A DNA stretch of 57,958 bases. Source: Halobacteriales archaeon QS_1_68_20. Its GTDB lineage: Archaea; Halobacteriota; Halobacteria; Halobacteriales; PXRE01. How positions within the stretch are numbered: position 1 is the first letter of the stretch; every line of letters starts with the position of its first letter. Both the position numbers and the translations under genes were made by a program. The stretch covers positions 70,682 through 128,639 of the forward strand of contig PXRE01000008.1 in the NCBI GenBank assembly GCA_003021085.1, given 5' to 3'. This document shows positions 26,474 to 34,439 of the stretch, in pieces. The notes under the pieces were generated by a model. That model was not told where the DNA came from. It saw only the letters and a list, made by a program, of their open reading frames with translations, and did not search any database.

Positions 26474-27730
26474 ATGGACGACACGCAACCGGACCGCCGG
26501 GAGTCCGGGTTCAAGGAACGCACGCGGGTCGACCGCGCACGCGACCGACTCCGGGAGGCGGTCCCCTCGGTCGGGTCCGAGACCGTCCCCCTCGCGGACG
26601 CAGACGGCCGAGTCCTCGCGTCGACGGTCGCCGCCGACCGAAACGTCCCCCACTACCGCCGGGCGGCGATGGACGGCTACGCCGTCCGCGCGGCCGACAC
26701 CTTCGGCGCGAGCGACCGCTCGCCGGAGGTCCTGCTGACGAGCGAGGGGGGCGACGAGGCAGGCGGCCCCGGGAGCGGTCGGGAAGTCGGCCCGAGCGAG
26801 GCCGCCAGGGTCCACACCGGGAGCGAGGTTCCGCCCGGGGCCGACGCCGTCGTGATGGTCGAGGACGTCGAACGCGTCCGCGACGAGATCGAGGTGTTCG
26901 ACGCCGTCGCGGCGGGCGAGAACGTCGCGCCCGTCGGCGAGGACGTCGAAGCCGACCAGACGCTGTACGAACCCGGCTACCGGCTCCGCCCCTCGGACCT
27001 CGGCCTGCTCAAGTCCGTCGGCGTGACGGAGGTCGAGGTCGTCGAGCGACCCCAGGTTGCAGTGATCCCGACTGGCGAAGAACTCGTCCAGGCCGACCCC
27101 GACCCGGGCGAAGTGATCGAGACGAACGGCCTCACCGTCTCCAGACTCGTCCGGCGGTGGGGCGGCGAGGCCACCTACCGCGAGGTGGTGACCGACGACG
27201 CCGACGCCCTCCGGGACGCCATCGAGCGCGACCTGGCCCACGACGTCGTGGTGACCACCGGCGGCTCCTCGGTGGGCGAGCGGGACCTGCTCCCGGAGGT
27301 GCTGGCCGACCTCGGGGAGGTGCTCGTCCACGGCGTCGCCCTCAAGCCCGGCCACCCCGTCGCGCTCGCCGTCGTCGGCGAGACGCCCGTGCTGGCGCTA
27401 CCGGGCTACCCGGTCGCCTGCATCGTCAACGCCGTCCAGTTCCTCCGGCCGACGCTGTCGTGGCTGGCCGGTACCGGACCGCCCACGCACCCGACCGTCC
27501 GGGCGACCCTCGCGCGGAAGATCCACAGCGACCCCGGCACGCGCACGTTCGCCCGCGTGAAACTGGATCGTGAAGGCGAGGAGTGGACCGCGACCCCGAC
27601 GCGGGCCAGCGGCTCCGGGGTGCTGTCCAGCGTCGCCCTGGCCGACGGGTGGGTCGTGGTCCCCGAATCCCTGGAGGGCCTGTCCGATGGCGAACCCGTC
27701 GAGGTACAGGACTGGGAACCCTCGGCGTAG
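26474..27730 (+). CDS. moeA: Molybdopterin molybdenumtransferase MoeA, paralogue 1
   Basis: The 418-aa protein inserts molybdate into adenylylated molybdopterin in molybdenum (or tungsten) cofactor synthesis. Conserved blocks are PHYRRAAMDGYAVRA, VHTGSEVPPGADAVVMVEDV, the MoCF-like domain with VVVTTGGSSVGERDLL and VALKPGHPVALAVV, and the PGYPVACIVN loop. Length is normal for MoeA with the C-terminal beta-barrel domain IV. The ATG at 26474 (MDDTQPDRRES) was preferred to an upstream in-frame codon. A second, longer MoeA lies at 29040. Confidence 0.95.
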   Translation: MDDTQPDRRESGFKERTRVDRARDRLREAVPSVGSETVPLADADGRVLASTVAADRNVPHYRRAAMDGYAVRAADTFGASDRSPEVLLTSEGGDEAGGPGSGREVGPSEAARVHTGSEVPPGADAVVMVEDVERVRDEIEVFDAVAAGENVAPVGEDVEADQTLYEPGYRLRPSDLGLLKSVGVTEVEVVERPQVAVIPTGEELVQADPDPGEVIETNGLTVSRLVRRWGGEATYREVVTDDADALRDAIERDLAHDVVVTTGGSSVGERDLLPEVLADLGEVLVHGVALKPGHPVALAVVGETPVLALPGYPVACIVNAVQFLRPTLSWLAGTGPPTHPTVRATLARKIHSDPGTRTFARVKLDREGEEWTATPTRASGSGVLSSVALADGWVVVPESLEGLSDGEPVEVQDWEPSA

Positions 27731-27770
27731 CCAACCTTTATCCGGCATCGGACGGGCAACTGTCCGTGAC

Positions 27771-28241
27771 ATGACTGACGGGTGGTCCGACGCGAGACTG
27801 GAGACGACGTACTCGGAGGCACGCGCCGTACTGGAAGCGCAGAACGATACGATCTCTGACGTCGACGACAAGGCGATGCGGACCGTCCGCGTGACAGTGA
27901 TCGTCGTTGGCCTCGTGGCCTCCGCGGTGCGGTTCGCCGGCAACACCTTCGACGTCCTGTGGTTGGCCATCAGTGGCGTAGCGTACGTCGGGGCGCTCGT
28001 AACCGGGGTCTTGACGTACGCGGAGTCGACGCTGTACCTGGAACCGGGTCGGGGCTACGTCGAGCGACTCCGCCGGAACGAATTCGGCGGCCGCGATTGG
28101 CGCCAGGACCTCCTTGCGACCTATGGTGAGTGGATTGAACAAAACGACCGTGCGATACGTCCCAACGGGCAGTTGCTGTTCCTGACTCGGGTCCTGTTAG
28201 TGGCTGGCGTTGCGTCTACCGCGGCAGCCATAGCTTTTTGA
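27771..28241 (+). CDS. Small membrane protein with three predicted TM segments
   Basis: The 156-aa protein has a soluble N-terminus (SEARAVLEAQNDTISDVDDK), two close TM helices (residues ~42-62 and ~66-84), a soluble loop with WRQDLLATYGEWIEQND, and a C-terminal TM helix. Two adjacent TM helices with a helical tail recall small effector-like membrane proteins, but no diagnostic motif is present, so I leave the function open. It starts 40 bases after moeA and is followed 23 bases later by a 38-codon gene. Confidence 0.75.
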   Translation: MTDGWSDARLETTYSEARAVLEAQNDTISDVDDKAMRTVRVTVIVVGLVASAVRFAGNTFDVLWLAISGVAYVGALVTGVLTYAESTLYLEPGRGYVERLRRNEFGGRDWRQDLLATYGEWIEQNDRAIRPNGQLLFLTRVLLVAGVASTAAAIAF

Positions 28242-28264
28242 CTCGTAGCGCACAACGCGCTAAT

Positions 28265-28381
28265 GTGACCGACGATCTACCCGAAACTGCCGCCGAGAAG
28301 GGGCAACGAAGTAACAAAGGCCCCGCGCCGATCACCCGGTTCCTCCGGTGGTGGCGAAACCGCCGCTCCGTCGAGGAGTGA
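28265..28381 (+). CDS. Possible 38-aa basic mini-protein
   Basis: A GTG-started frame encodes a 38-residue peptide beginning with TDDLPETAAEKGQRSNKGPA, with a basic, Trp-rich C-terminus (RFLRWWRNRRSVEE). It lies 23 bases downstream of the membrane protein gene and reads in the same direction, so it may be its partner. The host-like codon use supports a real gene; the short length leaves doubt. Confidence 0.45.
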   Translation: MTDDLPETAAEKGQRSNKGPAPITRFLRWWRNRRSVEE

Positions 28382-28460
28382 GGATCCGAAAGCGGGGACC
28401 GGGGACTGACCGTTCCCCTTTCCGTTAATCTTATTACATTTACATCTAATACAGCCACCC

Positions 28461-28952
28461 ATGCGTCGAACACTGTTCACGGTGTTCGTGGTCGCATCGC
28501 TCGTAACGCTCGGCGCGTTCGGCGGGACGGCGATAGCGAGCCCTGATCCGGACCCCTACGAGGACTGCCTGATCTCCGTGGTGGATTCGTCCCAGTGTGA
28601 CGGCCTGGAGGGCGACGACTCCGACGACACCGAACTGCAGAACAAGGTCTACGACGACGGGAGCAAGCAAGTGTACACGAACGACGGCGACAGGACGGTC
28701 GTCGAGAACGACCAGGACGAGGACCGAACCATCCTGGGCGAGGTCGTCGAGACGGTGACGGGTAGTAGCACCGTCGCCGACTGCGTCGAGGGGGTCGCCG
28801 GCCAGGGCGAACCGAACGACGAGCAGGACGTCGCCCAGGAGATCGGTGAAAACGAACTCGACGAGATCGACAGTAGCAGGGTGAGCAAGGGACTTCACGC
28901 GGTCACGTTCGCGACCGCCGCGAAGGACTGCTACGACGGGGTGAACGGCTAA
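28461..28952 (+). CDS. Secreted acidic protein, unknown function
   Basis: The 163-aa protein starts with a Sec signal (MRRTLFTVFVVASLVTLGAF, cleavage near AIAS at about residue 27). The mature part is very acidic and has four cysteines (DCLISVVDSSQCDG, VADCVEG, AKDCYDGVNG), which could form two disulfides outside the cell. No family recognised. It sits between the two moeA paralogues behind its own AT-rich promoter (TCTTATTACATTTACATC). Confidence 0.75.
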   Translation: MRRTLFTVFVVASLVTLGAFGGTAIASPDPDPYEDCLISVVDSSQCDGLEGDDSDDTELQNKVYDDGSKQVYTNDGDRTVVENDQDEDRTILGEVVETVTGSSTVADCVEGVAGQGEPNDEQDVAQEIGENELDEIDSSRVSKGLHAVTFATAAKDCYDGVNG

Positions 28953-29039
28953 CTACCCGGTCCACCAGGGTAGTTCCCCTCTCACGGCCCGACGCAGGAT
29001 TCCAGTACGTTTTTCGCTCGCCGGCCGCTCGTTTCGACA

Positions 29040-30977
29040 ATGACCGATCGCCGGGAGTTCCACGACCTCGCGGACCCCGCGGACGCCGCCGAGACCATCC
29101 GGTCCCTGGATCTCGACCCGGGAGCCGAGCGAGTCCCGCTGGCGGACGCCCGGGGGCGCGTCCTCGCGGAGCGAGTCGACGCCGGGATCGACGTCCCGGG
29201 GTTCGACCGCGCGAGCATGGACGGGTACGCCGTCCGCGCAGCCGACACGTTCGGCGCAGACGAAGCCGACCCCGCACCCCTCGACGTGGTCGGGGCCGTC
29301 CACGCAGGCGAGGCCCCCGACGTCGTCGTCGAGGAGGGCACGGCCGCCGAAATCTCGACCGGCGCCGTGATGCCCGACGGCGCCGACGCGGTCGTGATGG
29401 TCGAGCGAACGGATTCGGAGGGGGGTTCGGTCTTGGTGCGCACCGCGGTCGCGCCGGGCGACAACGTCATGCACGCGGGCGCGGACGTGGCCGCCGGCGA
29501 GCGGGCGCTCGGCCCCGGGACCCGGCTGACGGCCCGCGAAGTCGGCCTGCTGTCCGCGCTCGGCGTCGACGAGGTACCGGTCCGCTCGCGGCCGCGCGTG
29601 GGCGTCGTCTCGACGGGCGACGAACTCGTCCGGCCCGGTGACGACCTGAACCACCGCCGGGGACAGATCCACGACGTCAACAGCTACGGGGTCGCGGCAG
29701 CCGTCGAGGAGGCCGGCGGCGAACCCGTCGTCTACCCGCACGCTGGCGGGGCGGCCGCCGCCGCCAGCCCGGAACGGGCCAGCGGGCCCGTGGGCGACGA
29801 CCTGGACGAACTGGAGCGCGTGCTGACCAGGGCCGCCGAGGAGTGCGATCTGGTGCTCTCTTCGGGGTCCACCAGCGCATCCGCGGTCGACGTCATCTAC
29901 CGCGTGATCGAGGACCGCGGCGAGTTGCTGTTGCACGGCGTCGCCGTCAAGCCGGGCAAGCCGATGCTCGTGGGGACCCTCGGCGGCGCGGCCTACGTCG
30001 GCCTGCCGGGCTACCCCGTTTCGGCGCTGACCATCTTCCGGACGTTCGTGGCACCGGCGGTCCGGAACGCGGCGGGTCTGCCCGAACCCGCGACGGCCAC
30101 CGTCGAGGGGAGGATGGCCGGCGAAGAGCGGTACGGCGAGGGACGGCGCCGACTGATGCCCGCCGGCCTGGTCGAGGACGGCGACGGTGACCTGCTGGTC
30201 TACCCCGTCGACAAGGGGAGCGGGGCGACGACCAGCCTCGTCGAGGCGGACGGCGTGGTCGAGGTCCCGGCCGACACCGAGTACCTCGCCGCGGGCGAGC
30301 GGGTGACCGTCGAACTGTTCTCGGCGGACGTGCGACCGCCGTCGTTGCTGGGCGTCGGCGAGGACGACCCGGCGCTGTCGCGCCTGCTGGACCGACTGTC
30401 GAACCCGCGGTACCACGCCGTCGGGACGCGTGAAGGAGTGCGCAGACTTCGGGACGGCCTCCCGGACGTCTGCGTCGTCGCCGGTGACCCCCGCAGGGAG
30501 GTCGACGCCGAACCGCTGGGCGCCTGGACCCGCGAGTGGGGGCTGGTCGTCCCCGCGGGCAACCCCGACGGAGTGGAGGGACTGGCCGACCTGGTCGACC
30601 GGGACCTCCGGCTGGTCAACCGCGGTACGGACTCGGGGCTGCGGTCCAGCCTGGACGACGCGCTAGCGGCGATTGCAGACGAGCGGGGCGAGCGCCGCCG
30701 GGAACTCGCCGACGCCGTCGACGGGTACGACCTCACCGTCCGCGCCCACGAGAGCCCGGCCCGGACGGTCGCAGCGGGCGAGGCGGACGCCGGACTCGGA
30801 TTGCGGGTCACGGCAGAGCGTCTCGGCCTCGGGTTCGTCCCCCTGGGCGACCAGCGCGTGCAGATGCTTGCGAACTCCGACCGGACCGATAAACCGGGCG
30901 TCACGTCGCTGGCGACCGCTATCGAGGAGCACCTGGCGGACGCGCTGGTCGACCTCGCCGGGTACGAGGCCGGATAG
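29040..30977 (+). CDS. moeA: MoeA paralogue 2 fused to a periplasmic-binding-like (PBP) domain
   Basis: The 645-aa protein has a MoeA core in residues 1 to ~400 (RASMDGYAVRAADTFGADEA, STGAVMPDGADAVVMVE, SSGSTSASAVDVIYRV, AVKPGKPMLVGTLGGAAYVG, LPGYPVSALTIF). A C-terminal PBP-like domain of about 200 residues follows (LLDRLSNPRYHAVGTREGVR, VNRGTDSGLRSSLDDALA, ADAGLGLRVTAERLGLGFVP). This fusion is known in archaea and bacteria; the PBP-like part is thought to bind molybdate, tungstate or a related ligand. One paralogue may serve tungsten and the other molybdenum; that is inference. Confidence 0.95.
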   Translation: MTDRREFHDLADPADAAETIRSLDLDPGAERVPLADARGRVLAERVDAGIDVPGFDRASMDGYAVRAADTFGADEADPAPLDVVGAVHAGEAPDVVVEEGTAAEISTGAVMPDGADAVVMVERTDSEGGSVLVRTAVAPGDNVMHAGADVAAGERALGPGTRLTAREVGLLSALGVDEVPVRSRPRVGVVSTGDELVRPGDDLNHRRGQIHDVNSYGVAAAVEEAGGEPVVYPHAGGAAAAASPERASGPVGDDLDELERVLTRAAEECDLVLSSGSTSASAVDVIYRVIEDRGELLLHGVAVKPGKPMLVGTLGGAAYVGLPGYPVSALTIFRTFVAPAVRNAAGLPEPATATVEGRMAGEERYGEGRRRLMPAGLVEDGDGDLLVYPVDKGSGATTSLVEADGVVEVPADTEYLAAGERVTVELFSADVRPPSLLGVGEDDPALSRLLDRLSNPRYHAVGTREGVRRLRDGLPDVCVVAGDPRREVDAEPLGAWTREWGLVVPAGNPDGVEGLADLVDRDLRLVNRGTDSGLRSSLDDALAAIADERGERRRELADAVDGYDLTVRAHESPARTVAAGEADAGLGLRVTAERLGLGFVPLGDQRVQMLANSDRTDKPGVTSLATAIEEHLADALVDLAGYEAG

Positions 30978-31054
30978 GCGGCCAGTCCCGGCCGGTCGGC
31001 GTCGACGCCCCGCCCCGGCTCAGCCGTTTTCAGTCTGCGGGGCCTCCGTTCGGC

Positions 31055-31860
31055 ATGGCACACGTCACCGTCGAGAACCCCGACCTGTCGCTGGACGATC
31101 CGTTCCTGCTCGACGGTCTGCCGGGACGCGGCCTGATCGGCAAGCTCGTCGTCGACCACGTCCTCGACGCCTTCGACATTGAGTACTACGCCGGCGTCTA
31201 CTGCGAGGGCATCCCGCCGGTCGCGGCCTACCGGAGCAACGACTCCACCGTCCGACCACCGGTGCAGGTGTACACCGACCCCGGGCGGGACCTGCTCGCG
31301 CTGGTCAGCGACGTCCCGGTGTCGCCCTCGGACGCCCCGGAGTTCGCCGATTGCATGGTTGGATGGTTCGAAGAACGGTCGGTGACGCCGATACTGCTCG
31401 GCGGCCTCTCCCAGGAGTCCGAGGTCGAGTCCGGCGAACGGTCCCGGGAGGTCCGGCCTCTTGACCGGTGACGCCGACTCACTGCTGGACGAGGCCGGCG
31501 TCGTCCCGCCGCGGTACGCGGGGCAAGTCACCGGCCCGACCGGCGCCCTGTTGCACCACGCGGCGGCCTGTGACGTCGACGCCGTCGGCCTGCTCGTCGA
31601 GAGCACGTCGGCGTTTCCCGACCTCGAAGCGGCCAGGCTGGTCGTCGAACACGGCATCGTCCCCGTCTCGGGCGTCGAGATAGATGCCGCCCCGTTCGCG
31701 GAACAGTCCCTCGGGACGTCCCACGCCGTCGAGTCGTTCGTCGAAGCGATCAGGGACGCCGACGACGGAGCGACCAGCGCCGAACCGACGGCGACGTTCT
31801 ACCGGGTCGGAGCGATCCAGGAGTGTACCAGGTGGCCGCCAGGAGTCGGGAACTACCGGG
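31055..31860 (+). pseudogene. PAC2 family (proteasome assembly chaperone-like) protein, frameshifted
   Basis: The first ~130 residues are a typical haloarchaeal PAC2 protein (MAHVTVENPDLSLDDPFLLD, GLPGRGLIGKLVVDHVL, PPVQVYTDPGRDLLALVSDV). The frame then breaks near 31445 (ending SGERSREVRPLDR) and the family continues in another frame: LLTGDADSLLDEAGVVPPRY, LLVESTSAFPDLEAARLVVE. That frame reaches about TATFYRVGAIQE without a stop and runs on antisense to the next gene, so a second change near the 3' end is possible. PAC2 proteins bind ATP-grasp or proteasome partners; the archaeal role is unclear. The end coordinate is approximate. Confidence 0.8.
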
Positions 31861-32350
31861 CCGCCAGGACGTTGAACCCGATGCCCAGCAGGACGCCGTA
31901 CAGCGAGTGGCCGATGAGGCTCAGTTCACTGATGTTCGGCACGCCGGGGCCGGCCAGCCCCATCGTGTACAGCCAGACGGGCATGATGAACATCGCCAGC
32001 AGGCCCCACATCACGATGCCGTACAGGAGGCCGACCAGGCCGGCCCGGGAGTTGGTGAACGCGAACTCGTCGTTGGCGTCGACCTGCATCACCAGCGCGA
32101 AGCCCGTTCCCAGGATGGCCCCGTGCGCGAGGTGGGCGACCCACCCGGCGACCAGGGCCGGGTCGTCCGGTGTCGCCTCGACGCCGTACAGCGTGGGGAT
32201 CGCTACGTCCAGTACCGGGTCCGGGACGACGAACATCATGAACAGTCCGAACCCGATGGCACCGACGATGCCACCGAGGGCGCCGGCCTGCCACGGCGCG
32301 AACCCGCTTCCCGTCTCTAGCTCCGTTCCGGCTTCCGTTTCCGTGCTCAT
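31853..32350 (-). CDS. Five-helix membrane protein, paralogue of 32498-32995
   Basis: The 165-aa protein starts MSTETEAGTELETGSGFAPW and has about four to five TM segments: GALGGIVGAIGFGLFMMFVV, VAHLAHGAILGTGFALVMQV, AGLVGLLYGIVMWGLLAMFI and SLIGHSLYGVLLGIGFNVLA. Its 165 residues equal the length of the upstream neighbour, and the two share PDPVLDVAIP, GVEA, the GH before the last TM and a terminal LAAR. This looks like a tandem duplication. A DUF6789-type family is possible, from memory. No function is assigned. Confidence 0.8.
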   Translation of the reverse strand: MSTETEAGTELETGSGFAPWQAGALGGIVGAIGFGLFMMFVVPDPVLDVAIPTLYGVEATPDDPALVAGWVAHLAHGAILGTGFALVMQVDANDEFAFTNSRAGLVGLLYGIVMWGLLAMFIMPVWLYTMGLAGPGVPNISELSLIGHSLYGVLLGIGFNVLAAR

Positions 32351-32497
32351 GGCGACGGAACCACCTCACGCTGCGAATCGAAGCCGTGGTTTGTCATGTT
32401 ACGGAGATGATTACCAGCGATATTTATAAATAATTTTTCCCGGGGTGATTGGGGGACATTTATTACGGGGTCGACCACCGTCGGGCGGACGCGGGCG

Positions 32498-32995
32498 TTA
32501 GCGGGCCGCGAGCGCCTGGTAGACGACCGCCAGCAACACGCCGAACACGAGGTGGCCGACGAAGCCGAGCGGTTTGATGTTCGGCAGGTCGGGAGCGGCC
32601 GGGAAACCCATGGTACTCAGCAACACGGGCATCAACACGACGCCGCCTGCGATCCAGGTGACGACGCCGTATCCCAGGCCGGCGACCACGGCGCGGCCGT
32701 TGCCGGTCACGAACCCGCCGATGGCGTCGACCTGCATCGCACCCGCGTACGCGAGACCCATGCCCACGCCGATGGCCAGGTGGACGACCCACCCGACGGC
32801 CAGCGCGGTGTCGTTCGGCCTCGCCTCGACGCCGACGAGGTTCGGAATCGCCACATCTAGAACGGGATCCGGGATGATCGTCATCATCATGGCCCCGAAC
32901 GCAACTGTGCCCACGACGCTGCCGACTACCGCGGCCTGCCACGGTGCCAGTTTGCCCGTTCCGGTCGTCGATCCGGTTTCGGTTTGCGTGCTCAT
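32498..32995 (-). CDS. Five-helix membrane protein, paralogue of 31853-32350
   Basis: The protein has 165 residues (MSTQTETGSTTGTGKLAPWQ at the start) with the same plan as its neighbour: AAVVGSVVGTVAFGAMMMTI, PDPVLDVAIPNLVGVEARPN, a VDA-containing loop, GVVTWIAGGVVLMPVLLSTM and a last helix ending QALAAR. Acidic residues sit in the loops, as in halophile membrane proteins. The two genes are separated by 147 bases including TATA-like TTTATAAATAATT, so each may have its own promoter. Confidence 0.8.
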   Translation of the reverse strand: MSTQTETGSTTGTGKLAPWQAAVVGSVVGTVAFGAMMMTIIPDPVLDVAIPNLVGVEARPNDTALAVGWVVHLAIGVGMGLAYAGAMQVDAIGGFVTGNGRAVVAGLGYGVVTWIAGGVVLMPVLLSTMGFPAAPDLPNIKPLGFVGHLVFGVLLAVVYQALAAR

Positions 32996-33211
32996 TCCAA
33001 ATGCTGACGACGGGCGACCACGTATTAGTGTTTCTTCGGTGATGTTACGCCGATACACTATTGAGATGGATTTATGTATTATCGAACCAGCAAATTGGTT
33101 TCATTTATAATTAGTTTCCGATATATGGCGGTGCGGTCGTGCTGCCGTCGCTTCAGGCAACGGAACGCGGGACTGAACGGTGGCTCGCGAGGGGGTACTA
33201 CGCGCCCCGTC

Positions 33212-33847
33212 TCAGAGGTCGAGTTCGTCGAAGCCGTTGACCCGGTAGTCGGCGCGGACGCAGTGACCGCGGTCGTGGGGGTCGTGGCGCTCGACGTGGA
33301 CGGCGTCCAGCCCGGCGTTCCAGGCCGCCCCGACGTCGCTAGGGCCATCGCCGGCGAGGACGCCCTCGTGGCCGTTGTGGGCGACGCCGAGGTCCGCCAT
33401 CACCGACCGGACGGGTTCGGGGTCCGGTTTCCACCCGGTGTCGTCGGTGCAACAGAGCACCGTGTCGAACCAGTCCCGGATGTCGAGGTGGTCCAGCACG
33501 GGGTCGGCGAGGAACCGCTGGCAGTGGGTCACCAGACCGACCGGACCGTCCAGGTCGGCCACGTCGGCCGCGTCGTCGTGGAGGAACGTGTTCTGGGCGC
33601 GGACCTGGGGGTCCTCGACGTCGTGGAACGTCGACCAGAACGTCTCGGGGTCCAGGCCCCACTCCGTGAGCATCTCGTTGCGGGGGCCGTAGAACCCGTG
33701 CCACAGCAGTTCCGCCTGGCGGTCCGTGAAGCGGTAGCCCAGTCGCTCGCCGACCTCGTCGAACACGTCCCGGGTGTAGCCCCAGTCGGCGTCGACGATG
33801 GTGCCGTCGAGGTCGAACAGCCAGAAATCGTACTCCCGGGCGACCAT
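33212..33847 (-). CDS. HAD superfamily hydrolase (phosphoglycolate phosphatase-like)
   Basis: The 211-aa protein has HAD motif I FDLDGTIVDADW with the nucleophilic Asp, a helical cap (DVFDEVGERLGYRFTDRQAE), motif II as VTHCQR, motif III with the Lys in GWKPDPEPV, and motif IV GDGPSDVGAAWNAG. It should be a Mg2+-dependent phosphatase of small metabolites in the cytosol. The ATG at 33847 (MVAREYDFWLF) matches HAD N-termini. A palindrome at 33936-33966 lies about 90 bases upstream. Confidence 0.92.
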   Translation of the reverse strand: MVAREYDFWLFDLDGTIVDADWGYTRDVFDEVGERLGYRFTDRQAELLWHGFYGPRNEMLTEWGLDPETFWSTFHDVEDPQVRAQNTFLHDDAADVADLDGPVGLVTHCQRFLADPVLDHLDIRDWFDTVLCCTDDTGWKPDPEPVRSVMADLGVAHNGHEGVLAGDGPSDVGAAWNAGLDAVHVERHDPHDRGHCVRADYRVNGFDELDL

Positions 33848-33935
33848 ACGAGGGCCTTCTAGTTGGCCGTACACGGTAAAATGTCTTTGGGAGCCGTGAG
33901 AGTCGTTGACGGGGGCGGCAGGCGTTCGTCGCCCG

Positions 33936-33966
33936 GTATACGAATATATCACATATATTCGTATAC
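33936..33966. promoter_or_regulatory. Perfect AT-rich inverted repeat (14-bp arms, 3-base spacer)
   Basis: GTATACGAATATAT at 33936-33949 and ATATATTCGTATAC at 33953-33966 are exact reverse complements separated by CAC. The site lies in the 251-base gap between the HAD gene start (33847) and the end of the pterin dehydratase gene (34099). The symmetry and AT content fit a dimeric regulator site overlapping a TATA element; a transcription terminator is less likely because no T tract follows. Confidence 0.75.
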
Positions 33967-34098
33967 GCTCGCGCCAGCGACGCCGTTCACCGGGACGGTC
34001 GGTGGTCCGTGGGCGGTCCCAGCAGTCGACGAGCACGGGTCGATACCGACCGCCGGGAACGGAACCGAAAACGAGCGGGGACCGGGACGAGTCGGTGC

Positions 34099-34374
34099 CT
34101 ACTGTTCGTCGTCGAGGATCTGGGCCATCTCCACGTCGTCCTCGGTGATGCCGCCCTCCTCGTGGCTGGTGAACCGGACTTCGACTTCCTCGTAGCCGAT
34201 GACGATGGTGGGGTGGTGGAACTGGTGTTCCGCGATTTCGCCGACCGACTGGGCGAAGGCGACGCCGTCGAGATACTCGTCGAACTCGAAGGTGCGGACG
34301 ATCTCGTCGCCCTCGCGCTCCCAGCCGTCGGGGAGCTGCGCCTCGATTTCCTCGTCGGAGAGCAAGTCGGCCAT
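34099..34374 (-). CDS. 4a-hydroxytetrahydrobiopterin dehydratase (pterin-4a-carbinolamine dehydratase)
   Basis: The 91-aa protein shows the PCD signature EHQFHHPTIVIGYEEVEVRF (E-H-x-x-H-H-P) and the C-terminal THE-like turn TSHEEGGITEDD. It dehydrates 4a-hydroxy-pterins; archaea without aromatic amino acid hydroxylases use such proteins in other roles (for example pterin or molybdopterin metabolism). The length is normal for this family. It lies downstream of hemA on the same strand, 65 bases away. Confidence 0.92.
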   Translation of the reverse strand: MADLLSDEEIEAQLPDGWEREGDEIVRTFEFDEYLDGVAFAQSVGEIAEHQFHHPTIVIGYEEVEVRFTSHEEGGITEDDVEMAQILDDEQ

Positions 34375-34439
34375 GTGCCGACCGACGATGCCGATAGAGT
34401 TAAAACTGGTTGCCGAATTCCACGACGGAGCGGATACCG

